NCBI GenBank assembly: GCA_021733985.1
Contig: JAIPJT010000025.1
Location: 1-39,212, forward strand
Direction of reading: 5' to 3'
Length of the DNA: 39,212 bases
Origin: Victivallales bacterium
GTDB lineage: Bacteria > Verrucomicrobiota > Lentisphaeria > Victivallales > GWF2-38-69
Below, piece by piece: positions 32,054-39,212 of this stretch. A model generated the notes under the pieces. That model had not been told where the DNA came from and made no database searches. It saw only the letters and a program-made list of their open reading frames with translations. The position numbers were made by a program, and so were the translations under genes. How positions within the stretch are numbered: the first letter of the stretch is position 1; the number at the start of each line of letters is the position of its first letter.

Positions 32054-34129
32054 TCAAACGCTTTCAAGTAAAAGCGCCTTACAGCTTCTCGACGAAAGAT
32101 GAATTTTGAGTTCACCGTTAGAAACTTTTGAATCTACAGCCTGATCAAATATATCTACTGCTTTATCTGAGTAATTTTTTAGTTCAATCTGTTTAATATC
32201 GGACAATTTCAAAGTTTCAGTAACTTCTTTATTTCCAAAATTCAAAGCGCTTATCTCTATTCCTTTATTATCCGGAAGCCTCTGGAGTGATATAAAAGCA
32301 CTGGTATTTTGGGGTTTGATAACTGCGACTTGATCAGAAAGCTGTATTTTATACTTAGTTCTTGCAGAAAGAATTTTTTTAATCTTTGAACAGAATGAAT
32401 CCGGCTTTTTAAGCTGCTGCGGAACGGGACCGTAGATCATTTTACACTTTGGAAGGACCGTAGGTAAATTCTCCGTGCTTGTATTATTACCAAGGAGGTC
32501 GTAGGAACCTCTATTATGCCATCTTGTGTCTCCGTCTTCTAAAAGTTCTTCAATACCGCCTTCAGGAATTGGGAGAGCCCCGACCATGTCCCAACCCGAA
32601 ATCCCGAATAAACCGGGCTGCATAGCATTATAAAATATAATTAAAGTATGGAGTTCCTGTATTTTTTGTTTTTCTCTTTCGGTGAGGTTGTATATATCTT
32701 TGACTTCAAGGCCTGCAGCAAGATATCCGGCTATCGTTGTTGCTACGCCGTCAGTAAAACCTTTATTATATGAATTGACTGCAATTTGGTCTTTCTGTTC
32801 GAGAATAATCTTTCTGACTTCAGATGCCGGCATTTCTTTACCATGATACTCGACATTAAAACTCGGATCATCAAGCTGCGGTATTCCATAAGTTATTTCA
32901 TCGTGATTCTGGGTATCGTGAATAAGCATCTTCTGGTCTATACCGTGATTTGTCATTAACTCATTCATTATGTAAAGGAAACTCGCATCTCCCGTTAAGG
33001 CCGCATGTTCAATTGCAGGTCTTGTAAAAAAATCATAATAAAGATCTGAGCCGGAATACTTTTTCACCAGCTCAAAAGGTGTATTTAGTTCCTGATACGA
33101 CCACCCTCCGTACTTCCTTATTAAACCTGCCAGCATCTTTGTTGTATATATTGAAACAGGGCTCCCCGGCTCCGACTGTGTTTCAGGATCTACGATTATA
33201 CCGCAGAACGGTGTAGCATCCAGTCTGAGAGCTCCGGCCCCAAGCTGACAGAGGGACTGAACAATATCAGCGTTTATTAACTGTGATGCAGCAGCTGTCG
33301 GGCTTGTCCAGTTTAGTGAAGGCTGGCCGGATTTAAATGCATGGAAAAATAAAATTCTCCTTGTTTTTCCATCTGCACCGATGATTTCGGGAGTGGCGCT
33401 CCACCCGCCTTCGTCAAAAGCTTTGAAACAAGGCCCGGGTATATATCCTTTCTCCCTCAGAAGTGAGATTTGTTCTGAACTTAAATGTGCAGATTCTTTT
33501 CCTTTTTCAATTTCAGGAAGCAGCGGCCAGTCTTCTTTTTCTATTTCAACAATATCATACAGGCCGGCATAATTTTCATAAAACATTAGTGCCAGCATGA
33601 AGTCAGGCCCCTTTCCCGTGTGTCCGGGAACAATATCTCCAAGTACAATCCCCCCGTATTCACCGGCTGTACCGGCTAATTTTCTGTATTCTTCATCGCT
33701 TCCGAATTCAGGAGCTACCTGAAGGGCTATCCTGTCAAAATAACCGTCAATAGTAGGTGTAAATTCATATTTCTTAACACCGCCCGATTTCTTTACAGGG
33801 CAAGTATGAAGTATCTGAATCCCGATTTCTTCAAAAATTTTCCAAATTTCCTTCTGACTGTAATATTTCAGGAAGCTCTGGCCCTCCGCAGTAAGCGTCG
33901 AATGCGGATAAGCAGTAAACATTACCGGATACTTTTTCAGTACTTCTTCTGTAATCGGATAGGAAAAAGGATGCTGCCATTCGTTTTTTGTTCCAATGAA
34001 ATCTTTTAGTATCTGACGGGCATTATAAAACATCGAATTTTTTTCGAGCCATTTTATATATGATGAGCTTCTAGGGCTGCCTTGCACAGTTTCAGTTCCG
34101 GAATTTACATCCTTTGTCTGTTTCTCCAT
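32054..34129 (-). CDS. GH13-family glycoside hydrolase/transglycosylase, trehalose-synthase-like
   Basis: A 691-aa alpha-amylase-superfamily enzyme. GH13 regions are readable: region I-like GDIVPGHTGKGPDF (Asp165, His170), region II GALRLDATPF with nucleophile Asp304, region III SYQELNTPF with acid/base Glu347, and region IV DTQNHDEIT with stabiliser Asp410. A C-terminal beta domain starts around residue 595. The overall plan resembles GH13 proteins annotated as trehalose synthase or maltose glucosyltransferase, but the substrate is uncertain. No signal peptide: it is cytoplasmic. AGGAG precedes the ATG. It follows an MFS carrier by 101 bases on the same strand, so uptake and conversion of a small glucoside is likely. 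Confidence 0.78.
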   Translation of the reverse strand: MEKQTKDVNSGTETVQGSPRSSSYIKWLEKNSMFYNARQILKDFIGTKNEWQHPFSYPITEEVLKKYPVMFTAYPHSTLTAEGQSFLKYYSQKEIWKIFEEIGIQILHTCPVKKSGGVKKYEFTPTIDGYFDRIALQVAPEFGSDEEYRKLAGTAGEYGGIVLGDIVPGHTGKGPDFMLALMFYENYAGLYDIVEIEKEDWPLLPEIEKGKESAHLSSEQISLLREKGYIPGPCFKAFDEGGWSATPEIIGADGKTRRILFFHAFKSGQPSLNWTSPTAAASQLINADIVQSLCQLGAGALRLDATPFCGIIVDPETQSEPGSPVSIYTTKMLAGLIRKYGGWSYQELNTPFELVKKYSGSDLYYDFFTRPAIEHAALTGDASFLYIMNELMTNHGIDQKMLIHDTQNHDEITYGIPQLDDPSFNVEYHGKEMPASEVRKIILEQKDQIAVNSYNKGFTDGVATTIAGYLAAGLEVKDIYNLTEREKQKIQELHTLIIFYNAMQPGLFGISGWDMVGALPIPEGGIEELLEDGDTRWHNRGSYDLLGNNTSTENLPTVLPKCKMIYGPVPQQLKKPDSFCSKIKKILSARTKYKIQLSDQVAVIKPQNTSAFISLQRLPDNKGIEISALNFGNKEVTETLKLSDIKQIELKNYSDKAVDIFDQAVDSKVSNGELKIHLSSRSCKALLLESV

Positions 34130-34230
34130 TTTTCACTCCTGTATTCATTGTATTTGAAGAACAAATCACTTCTTTATATTTATCCAATTACAGTATTAAG
34201 CACAACTCAATTCAGGTTCAGCCCATACCT

Positions 34231-35514
34231 CTACTCAGAGGCAGCTTCTGTTTCCTGTTTCTTTTTAATCGCCTTTTTTACCAGCTTGTAGTACGGGACA
34301 AGAAGTAAAAATATAATTATAATCGGAATCAAAGGCGCTTTAATAGCTGTAAGTCCGCCAAAGTATTCAAATAAAGACCCAACAATTCTTGAACCTGTAG
34401 TCCCGCCCAGGGCTGAAAATAAAAGTATTACTCCGGCCATGGAACTGTGCAGTTTGAGAGGCTGGGCACTTACAATAGTTGAGCAGATAGTAGGATATAG
34501 GGGTGCCACAAAGAGCCCGGCAATCGGAATTACAAGTGCCGCAAACGGAAGGTTTGACCACACTTTAACGGCAAGCCCGTCATGATTTACGGCAACCGAT
34601 AATATTATTGCCAGAACAAACAGGGCAAAAGATACAATCAGCGAAACAAAAAGGATTTTAACCCAGCTGACCTTTTTCATTGCGGCTGCTCCTATAAATC
34701 TGCCGATACAAAGGGATAGAGGGAACAAACTTGCAACCTGCAGGCTTAAATCGTTCGAAACATGCAGTATATGATTATTATAAGTTGGGAGCCAGGTGAT
34801 TACCCCCTGTTCTATGAATACATAGAAAAAGGTCATAATTATAAATATCCATACTGTAAACTTTTTAAACAGTGAAGCCATTCCTTTGATGTCTCTTTTC
34901 ATTTCTTCTTTCGGTGAAGTAATTTCATGTTCAATTTTACTTTCATCAAGCTTTACAAAAAGAATCACCAGCAGGTTCAGCGTACAGAGAATAGCATAAA
35001 ACCAGAAGGCATTGGCCCAGTTACCGAGCTCCATAAAAAACGAGTAAATCCACATTCCGCTCAGGACTCCTCCCATAAAAATACCTTCAAGAAGAGAATA
35101 AAAACCTGCATGTTTGTTAGGATCTTCAATAAACAGGCCGACGGATGCATAAACTGTTGTTTTTATTAAGGCAAAGCCTACACCGCAAAGCATGAAGAAA
35201 ACTCTCGCAATAATAATTGAAGGGAAAAGCGCAAATAAAATACAACCGATAAGCTCAAGAAGTACACCTACAATCAGTGAACGCTTATAACCGAAACTCG
35301 GAATGAATGAAGCAAGGATAAAAGCTCCAATCATTATTGAAATGTCCTTAAATGCTTCCAGCCAGCTGGCTGAGCCCATTGAAACATGCATCTCATTTAC
35401 AAGATTTAAAATGACAGCACCGACAGTATTAAGCAGTACCGCGGGCATAAAAAATGAAAAGATCAGCATAACCCATGCAAAAAAATGACTTTTTTTTACA
35501 GCCTGTTCATTCAT
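34231..35514 (-). CDS. MFS transporter, probable sugar carrier
   Basis: A 427-aa major-facilitator protein with about 12 hydrophobic segments, split by a charged central loop (about 195-215, ESKIEHEITSPKEEMKRD). APLYPTICSTIVS in the C-terminal half resembles the segment found in FucP-like sugar permeases. The first-half loop carries PSFGYKRSLI, a variant of the MFS loop 2-3 motif. AAGGAG precedes the ATG. It is the first gene of a two-gene unit with the GH13 enzyme, so a di- or oligosaccharide or glucoside is the likely cargo; this rests on context. Confidence 0.82.
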   Translation of the reverse strand: MNEQAVKKSHFFAWVMLIFSFFMPAVLLNTVGAVILNLVNEMHVSMGSASWLEAFKDISIMIGAFILASFIPSFGYKRSLIVGVLLELIGCILFALFPSIIIARVFFMLCGVGFALIKTTVYASVGLFIEDPNKHAGFYSLLEGIFMGGVLSGMWIYSFFMELGNWANAFWFYAILCTLNLLVILFVKLDESKIEHEITSPKEEMKRDIKGMASLFKKFTVWIFIIMTFFYVFIEQGVITWLPTYNNHILHVSNDLSLQVASLFPLSLCIGRFIGAAAMKKVSWVKILFVSLIVSFALFVLAIILSVAVNHDGLAVKVWSNLPFAALVIPIAGLFVAPLYPTICSTIVSAQPLKLHSSMAGVILLFSALGGTTGSRIVGSLFEYFGGLTAIKAPLIPIIIIFLLLVPYYKLVKKAIKKKQETEAASE

Positions 35515-36094
35515 AACTTTCTCCTTGTATTTTTTTTATTACTAAAATTAAGTATCATTCTGTTAAAAAAAATAGGTAATGCACAGCCTCGCACCCGGCT
35601 TCTTGTTTCAGCTCTCCCGAATTCAAGTGTTAAATGCAGACTTGGAATATAATAATTACAGCTCACCGAAAAATTAAGTATTATCCTTGTTAGAGTTCAA
35701 GCTGTTTATATTTGAACACTTGAATTATAAAGTACCTAAAATTAATTACAATACTCTTTAGCTAATAACACAAAAAAAAGTTTTGAAAAAAATTGGATAA
35801 AACCATTAAAAACAATGCATAAAAAAATACCATTAAACATTTACTACAGTAGCAGGCATTTCTCTGAACACATTTTCTATATTATATAAAAATATCAACG
35901 ATTTCCGCCTGTAAAATGGTTGGTACGATTATATGTTGTAAATATTTTTTTGCAATTCCATGATACTATGTTAATATTAGTATTGTGAGCTTTTTGTCTC
36001 TCAATATTTGGACTGCTTACTTATATGGCTGCAGCTATCTTAAGTCCTATAAATCATACAATTTTAAAAATGTAAAAATAAAACGGAGAAAAAT
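35515..36094. other. Divergent intergenic region between the MFS/GH13 unit and the AstE-like gene
   Basis: A 580-base AT-rich spacer that must hold both promoters. TTGCAA (about 35951-35956) followed about 15-17 bases later by TATGTTAAT could be a sigma-70-type promoter reading right, but similar matches are common in AT-rich DNA. I see no ORF, operator palindrome or RNA gene that I can support. Confidence 0.4.
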
Positions 36095-37162
36095 ATGAAT
36101 GAAATTTTAAGAAGATTTGAAAATTTATGTACCGGCAAAAAAAACACAAAAATAAAATTCATGGATACAATAATTTCGCCGGGCGAAAGTGTTTCATTAG
36201 CTTTACCCCTCCCTGAAATCCTGGGATATGCACCCTTTTATATGCCTGTAAAAGTAATACACGGCAAAACCAGGGGCCCCTGCCTTCTTGTTTTTGCCAC
36301 TATGAGGGGAAATGAATTTAACGGAATGGAGATTATAAAAAGATTAATGCAGGTGCCTTCTCTGAAAAAAATCAAGGGAACAATAATTGCCGTACCGGTG
36401 CTGAACGTTTTTGGAACAATGAACAGATCAAAGTTCGTACCCGGCCATCATCTGCTTGAAACAAGTTTTCCCGGCAAAGAACTGGGAGACTACGCCTCAC
36501 GACTCGCTGATCTATTCATGACAGAAATTTTCGAAAAATGCGACTGCTGTGTTGAAATCTGTTCTGGAGAACTTAACCATAATACTATGTCTCAGGTTTA
36601 TACTGACCTGACTTACGGTATGAACAAGGAACTGGCGAAAGCATTCCAGGTTTCCGTAATTACAGGCAACAGGCCAATTAAAGGAAGCCTGCAGTTTGAA
36701 GCTGCTCAGAGAGATATACCTATGCTGACTTATAAGGCCGGGGAAGCTATGCGCTTTAATGAAAAAGCCATAAAACTTGGTATTAGAGGGTTAATGAGAT
36801 TAATAAGAAATATAAAAATGCTGCCTGACTATAAAAAAGGCGGTGAGATAAAAGAAGATGTAAGATCTGTGTTTTCAGAGAAAACAAACTGGGTTTTTAC
36901 TCAAAGAAGCGGTATAGCTCATAACTATAAGAAATTGGGGGATAAAGTCTCAAGCGGTGAACTTCTCTCAAGAATAAGCGAGCCTCTTGGAAGCTTTCAG
37001 GAGGTTGATGTGATTGCACCTTATGAAGGCGTGGTTGTAGGAATAAATGAAATGCCCCTCGTTTATGAAGGTGAGGCATTATACAGAATCGCCAGCTTCG
37101 ACCATAACGAGGAAGCAGCAGAAAGAGTTCAGGACTGGGTCGATGAAGAAAGCAGTATATAA
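36095..37162 (+). CDS. AstE/aspartoacylase-like (M14) protein with degenerate active site
   Basis: A 355-aa protein with the fold landmarks of succinylglutamate desuccinylase/aspartoacylase-type M14 proteins: PVLNVFGTMNRSKF (101-114), the SFPG turn (124-127), DIPMLTYKAGEAMRF (207-221) and a C-terminal barrel (about 285-340). Nearly all key residues have changed. The usual HGDE is RGNE (71-74). The usual DLHT is EICS (154-157), so both zinc histidines are gone. The RRDLNR arginine/asparagine motif is GHHLLE, and the catalytic Glu of Y-E-x-G is Lys214. It is probably a non-catalytic binding or regulatory protein. CGGAGA precedes the ATG; an MFS carrier follows after 80 bases. Confidence 0.82.
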   Translation: MNEILRRFENLCTGKKNTKIKFMDTIISPGESVSLALPLPEILGYAPFYMPVKVIHGKTRGPCLLVFATMRGNEFNGMEIIKRLMQVPSLKKIKGTIIAVPVLNVFGTMNRSKFVPGHHLLETSFPGKELGDYASRLADLFMTEIFEKCDCCVEICSGELNHNTMSQVYTDLTYGMNKELAKAFQVSVITGNRPIKGSLQFEAAQRDIPMLTYKAGEAMRFNEKAIKLGIRGLMRLIRNIKMLPDYKKGGEIKEDVRSVFSEKTNWVFTQRSGIAHNYKKLGDKVSSGELLSRISEPLGSFQEVDVIAPYEGVVVGINEMPLVYEGEALYRIASFDHNEEAAERVQDWVDEESSI

Positions 37163-37242
37163 GGCTGCCGTAACTGTATGGCATTAACACACTGCATGCA
37201 CTGAACTAAAAAATAATATATGGATTATAAAGGAATATTTTT

Positions 37243-38556
37243 ATGCAAAATAAAGCTAACAATGGGGATATTAAAGAAAAAATAACACTGATCGGTGTGT
37301 TTATCTGGAGTATCGCAGCGGTATTTTTCTTATATGAATTTTTCCTCCGCACCTTTTTGGGCAGCCTTGAACCTCAAATAATGAAATCCCTTCATCTTAA
37401 TGCCGAAACTTTTTCTATGATCGGCGCCTGCTACTACCTGACTTACGGTATTATGCAGGTACCTGTCGGTTTAATAGTCGACAGAATAGGCGTTAAAGCT
37501 GCAATGGTCTTTGCTACTTCTTTATGCGGTATTTCTGCAATTGCCTTCGGGCTTTCACCGGATTTTATCTGCGGTTTCCTCAGCAGGCTTCTGATGGGGT
37601 TTGCATCGTCCTTCGCATTTATATGCCTTCTGGTAATTGCAAGGACATGGTTCCCCAAAGAAAGATTCGGATTTTTCGCAGGTCTGTCTCAGTTCATTGG
37701 AACTTTAGGCCCGATTATTGCCGGCGGACCGCTTATAATGTTTTTAAAATATGAACATATGGACTGGCGTACTTTTATTACCGGTTTAGGGCTTTTCGGT
37801 TTTGTCCTTTCTTTTTTATGTCTCATCTTTGTAAAATCCAAAAAGGGTGTAAAAGAAGATCAATTAGTTTTTGCCGAACGGAAAATAAGCCTGAAAAGAC
37901 AGCTGAAATCACTGTTTGGAAATAAGCAGGCATGGATGGTAGCAATATATTCCGCTTTGATTTATACATCAATCGCCACTCTCGGAGCGATATGGGGCAC
38001 AAGAGTTCTTATAGCCAAAGGTTTAAACCAGGTACATGCTGCCGGAGCGATTTCGGTTCTATGGATAGGATATGCAGTAGGCTGCCCCGTTACCGGTTTG
38101 ATCTCCGACCTTATGAAGAAAAGAAGAGAAATATTGATTTTTGTCGCAATCTTAGCAACATTTTCAATTTTTGCCCTCGGTATAATTGACAATGGATCAT
38201 TTGAGCTGTTCTATTTTATTTTCTTCTGTATCGGTTTTTCCGGTGGCGGTCAAAATGTCGGTTTTGCTACTATAGTTGAAAAAACTTCTGACAAACTGAG
38301 CGCAGCCTCGATGGGACTGAACAATGGTCTTATGCTGCTTTTTGATACAGTAAACCCTCTTATATTCGGCTTCCTTGTAATGGTGACAATGACAGATAGA
38401 AGCAGTGACGCCTTCACTTCCCAGAATTTCTATATGGCTTTAATGTATATACCTGTACTGACAGCAATAGCACTGTTCCTGAGTATATTCTTTATTAAGG
38501 AAACTTACTGTAAGCCTCAGCAGGACCTGGTTCTATTATCAAGTGAAAAGGAATAG
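37243..38556 (+). CDS. MFS transporter, cargo unknown
   Basis: A 437-aa major-facilitator carrier with about 12 hydrophobic segments. The first half has YGIMQVPVGLIVDRIGVKAAM, which matches the MFS loop 2-3 motif, and FLSRLLMGFASSFAF. A basic central loop (about 200-225) separates the halves. The sequence resembles D-galactonate/anion-type and organic-acid MFS members in general form, but no specific substrate can be named. AAAGGA lies eight bases before the ATG. It follows the AstE-like gene closely, so the two probably share a transcript and a substrate class such as N-acylated or other amino-acid derivatives; that is inference. Confidence 0.83.
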   Translation: MQNKANNGDIKEKITLIGVFIWSIAAVFFLYEFFLRTFLGSLEPQIMKSLHLNAETFSMIGACYYLTYGIMQVPVGLIVDRIGVKAAMVFATSLCGISAIAFGLSPDFICGFLSRLLMGFASSFAFICLLVIARTWFPKERFGFFAGLSQFIGTLGPIIAGGPLIMFLKYEHMDWRTFITGLGLFGFVLSFLCLIFVKSKKGVKEDQLVFAERKISLKRQLKSLFGNKQAWMVAIYSALIYTSIATLGAIWGTRVLIAKGLNQVHAAGAISVLWIGYAVGCPVTGLISDLMKKRREILIFVAILATFSIFALGIIDNGSFELFYFIFFCIGFSGGGQNVGFATIVEKTSDKLSAASMGLNNGLMLLFDTVNPLIFGFLVMVTMTDRSSDAFTSQNFYMALMYIPVLTAIALFLSIFFIKETYCKPQQDLVLLSSEKE

Positions 38557-39212
38557 TACGGAATTATATATATTGAGATAGGAACGCTCTTCACAGAGTG
38601 TCCTTCTCATACCGCACGGCATACTTATAAGGAACCTGAGTTGCTCGCTTTATATAATTCATATACATTCTAACTGAACCAGAAGATACAAACTTTTTCA
38701 AACCTATCAGCTATGCAGCTACTACTCTGTAAGAAAATATTCTGTCTATATGCGAATATCCTGGTCTGGTATATCCCGACAGTACAGATACAAGTAAAGT
38801 GTCAGGAGCTTACCTAATTTCTGGAAAATTATTGCTTTTGTATTCAAATGCATAATGTGGGTCCACATATGGCAGCCTTAACACCAGTGGGCAAACAAAA
38901 TCGAAGAATAAAATCTTACTAAAAAAACAATTTGGCCTATTGTGGGTAACAAAACTTTCAGTATCCCAAACTGCATGGACTTTACCAGTTTTTATTTTCA
39001 ATATGATACTGCAGCCTTGATTAATTGAAGAAGACAAAGTATTTTTTCTATTATTAATAAATAATCTGTAATATAAATCGTTTATACACAATATTCTAGT
39101 AAACAAACAATTGCACATTTACCGGATATTAATTGCCGATTTCACGATAAGTCCATATATATCAAACCCTTACATTTTTTTAAAATTAAAAACGTAGCCA
39201 GTAATAAAAAAT
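38557..39212. other. Terminal non-coding or unresolved region
   Basis: After the MFS gene there is a small hairpin (GGAACGCTCT...AGAGTGTCC, 38581-38599) that may act as a weak terminator. A 102-codon minus-strand frame (38810-39118) is Cys/Phe-rich, lacks a ribosome-binding site and matches nothing I recognise. It could be a remnant or chance. No RNA gene was seen. Confidence 0.4.

Noticed and set aside
35515-36094. A riboswitch or small RNA in the long divergent spacer
   Set aside because: No conserved helix pattern or known motif could be identified by reading.
38810-39118. A 102-codon minus-strand frame near the right edge
   Set aside because: No ribosome-binding site, odd Cys/Phe-rich composition and no recognisable family. 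It is left as unresolved within the terminal region.

Overview
This is a low-GC bacterial chromosomal window with mixed gene orientation. A lipoprotein-type signal on an M15 peptidase, a periplasmic-type asparaginase, and a HlyD/FUSC efflux pair suggest a Gram-negative-type (diderm) envelope. The genes are mostly core metabolism and housekeeping: histidine, aromatic and glutamine biosynthesis, fumarase, arginyl-tRNA synthetase and HtpG. I cannot place the phylum with confidence. Dispersed GC-rich hairpins in an AT-rich background and REP-associated Y1 transposases are compatible with the Lentisphaerota/Planctomycetota/Spirochaetota type of genome, but that is an impression from memory, not a result. 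I saw no rRNA, tRNA, CRISPR array or prophage.

Positions 1-3.7 kb are a mobile-element zone. Two nearly identical, directly oriented copies of a REP-associated Y1 transposase element flank a sodium:solute symporter gene; the left copy is cut by the window edge. Next comes a small decayed element with long inverted arms around the C-terminal remnant of another Y1 transposase, then a possible recombinase remnant and a perfect 16-bp hairpin.

Positions 3.8-16.3 kb hold htpG (minus), an orphan cobU (minus), and then a long plus-strand run. The run is hisD, hisC, a DUF493 gene, a membrane-anchored unknown, an SDR oxidoreductase, class I mannose-6-phosphate isomerase, argS, and three overlapping genes (M15 peptidase lipoprotein, small P-loop NTPase, DAHP synthase). 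Positions 16.3-17.2 kb are an intergenic graveyard with two repeat families, a symporter C-terminal remnant and an antisense open fragment.

Positions 17.2-25.6 kb carry a U32 peptidase-family protein with RlhA-like architecture and an efflux module: 39-aa membrane microprotein, HlyD adaptor, FUSC transporter, 36-aa membrane microprotein. The two microproteins share the same C-terminal residues. A uracil-DNA-glycosylase-fold protein follows, then a repeat plus a frameshifted asparaginase remnant, then an intact secreted asparaginase. Positions 25.6-29.4 kb (minus) hold radC, fumC and glnA, with a clear intrinsic terminator after glnA.

Positions 29.7-38.6 kb hold a family II inorganic pyrophosphatase with a CBS/DRTGG-type regulatory insert, a small four-cysteine protein, an MFS/GH13 pair (minus), and an AstE-like protein whose usual zinc and catalytic residues are nearly all replaced, followed by another MFS carrier. 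The last 650 bases have no well-supported gene. The most unusual items are the paired efflux microproteins, the apparent AstE pseudoenzyme beside an MFS carrier, and the nested REP/transposase structures at the left end.
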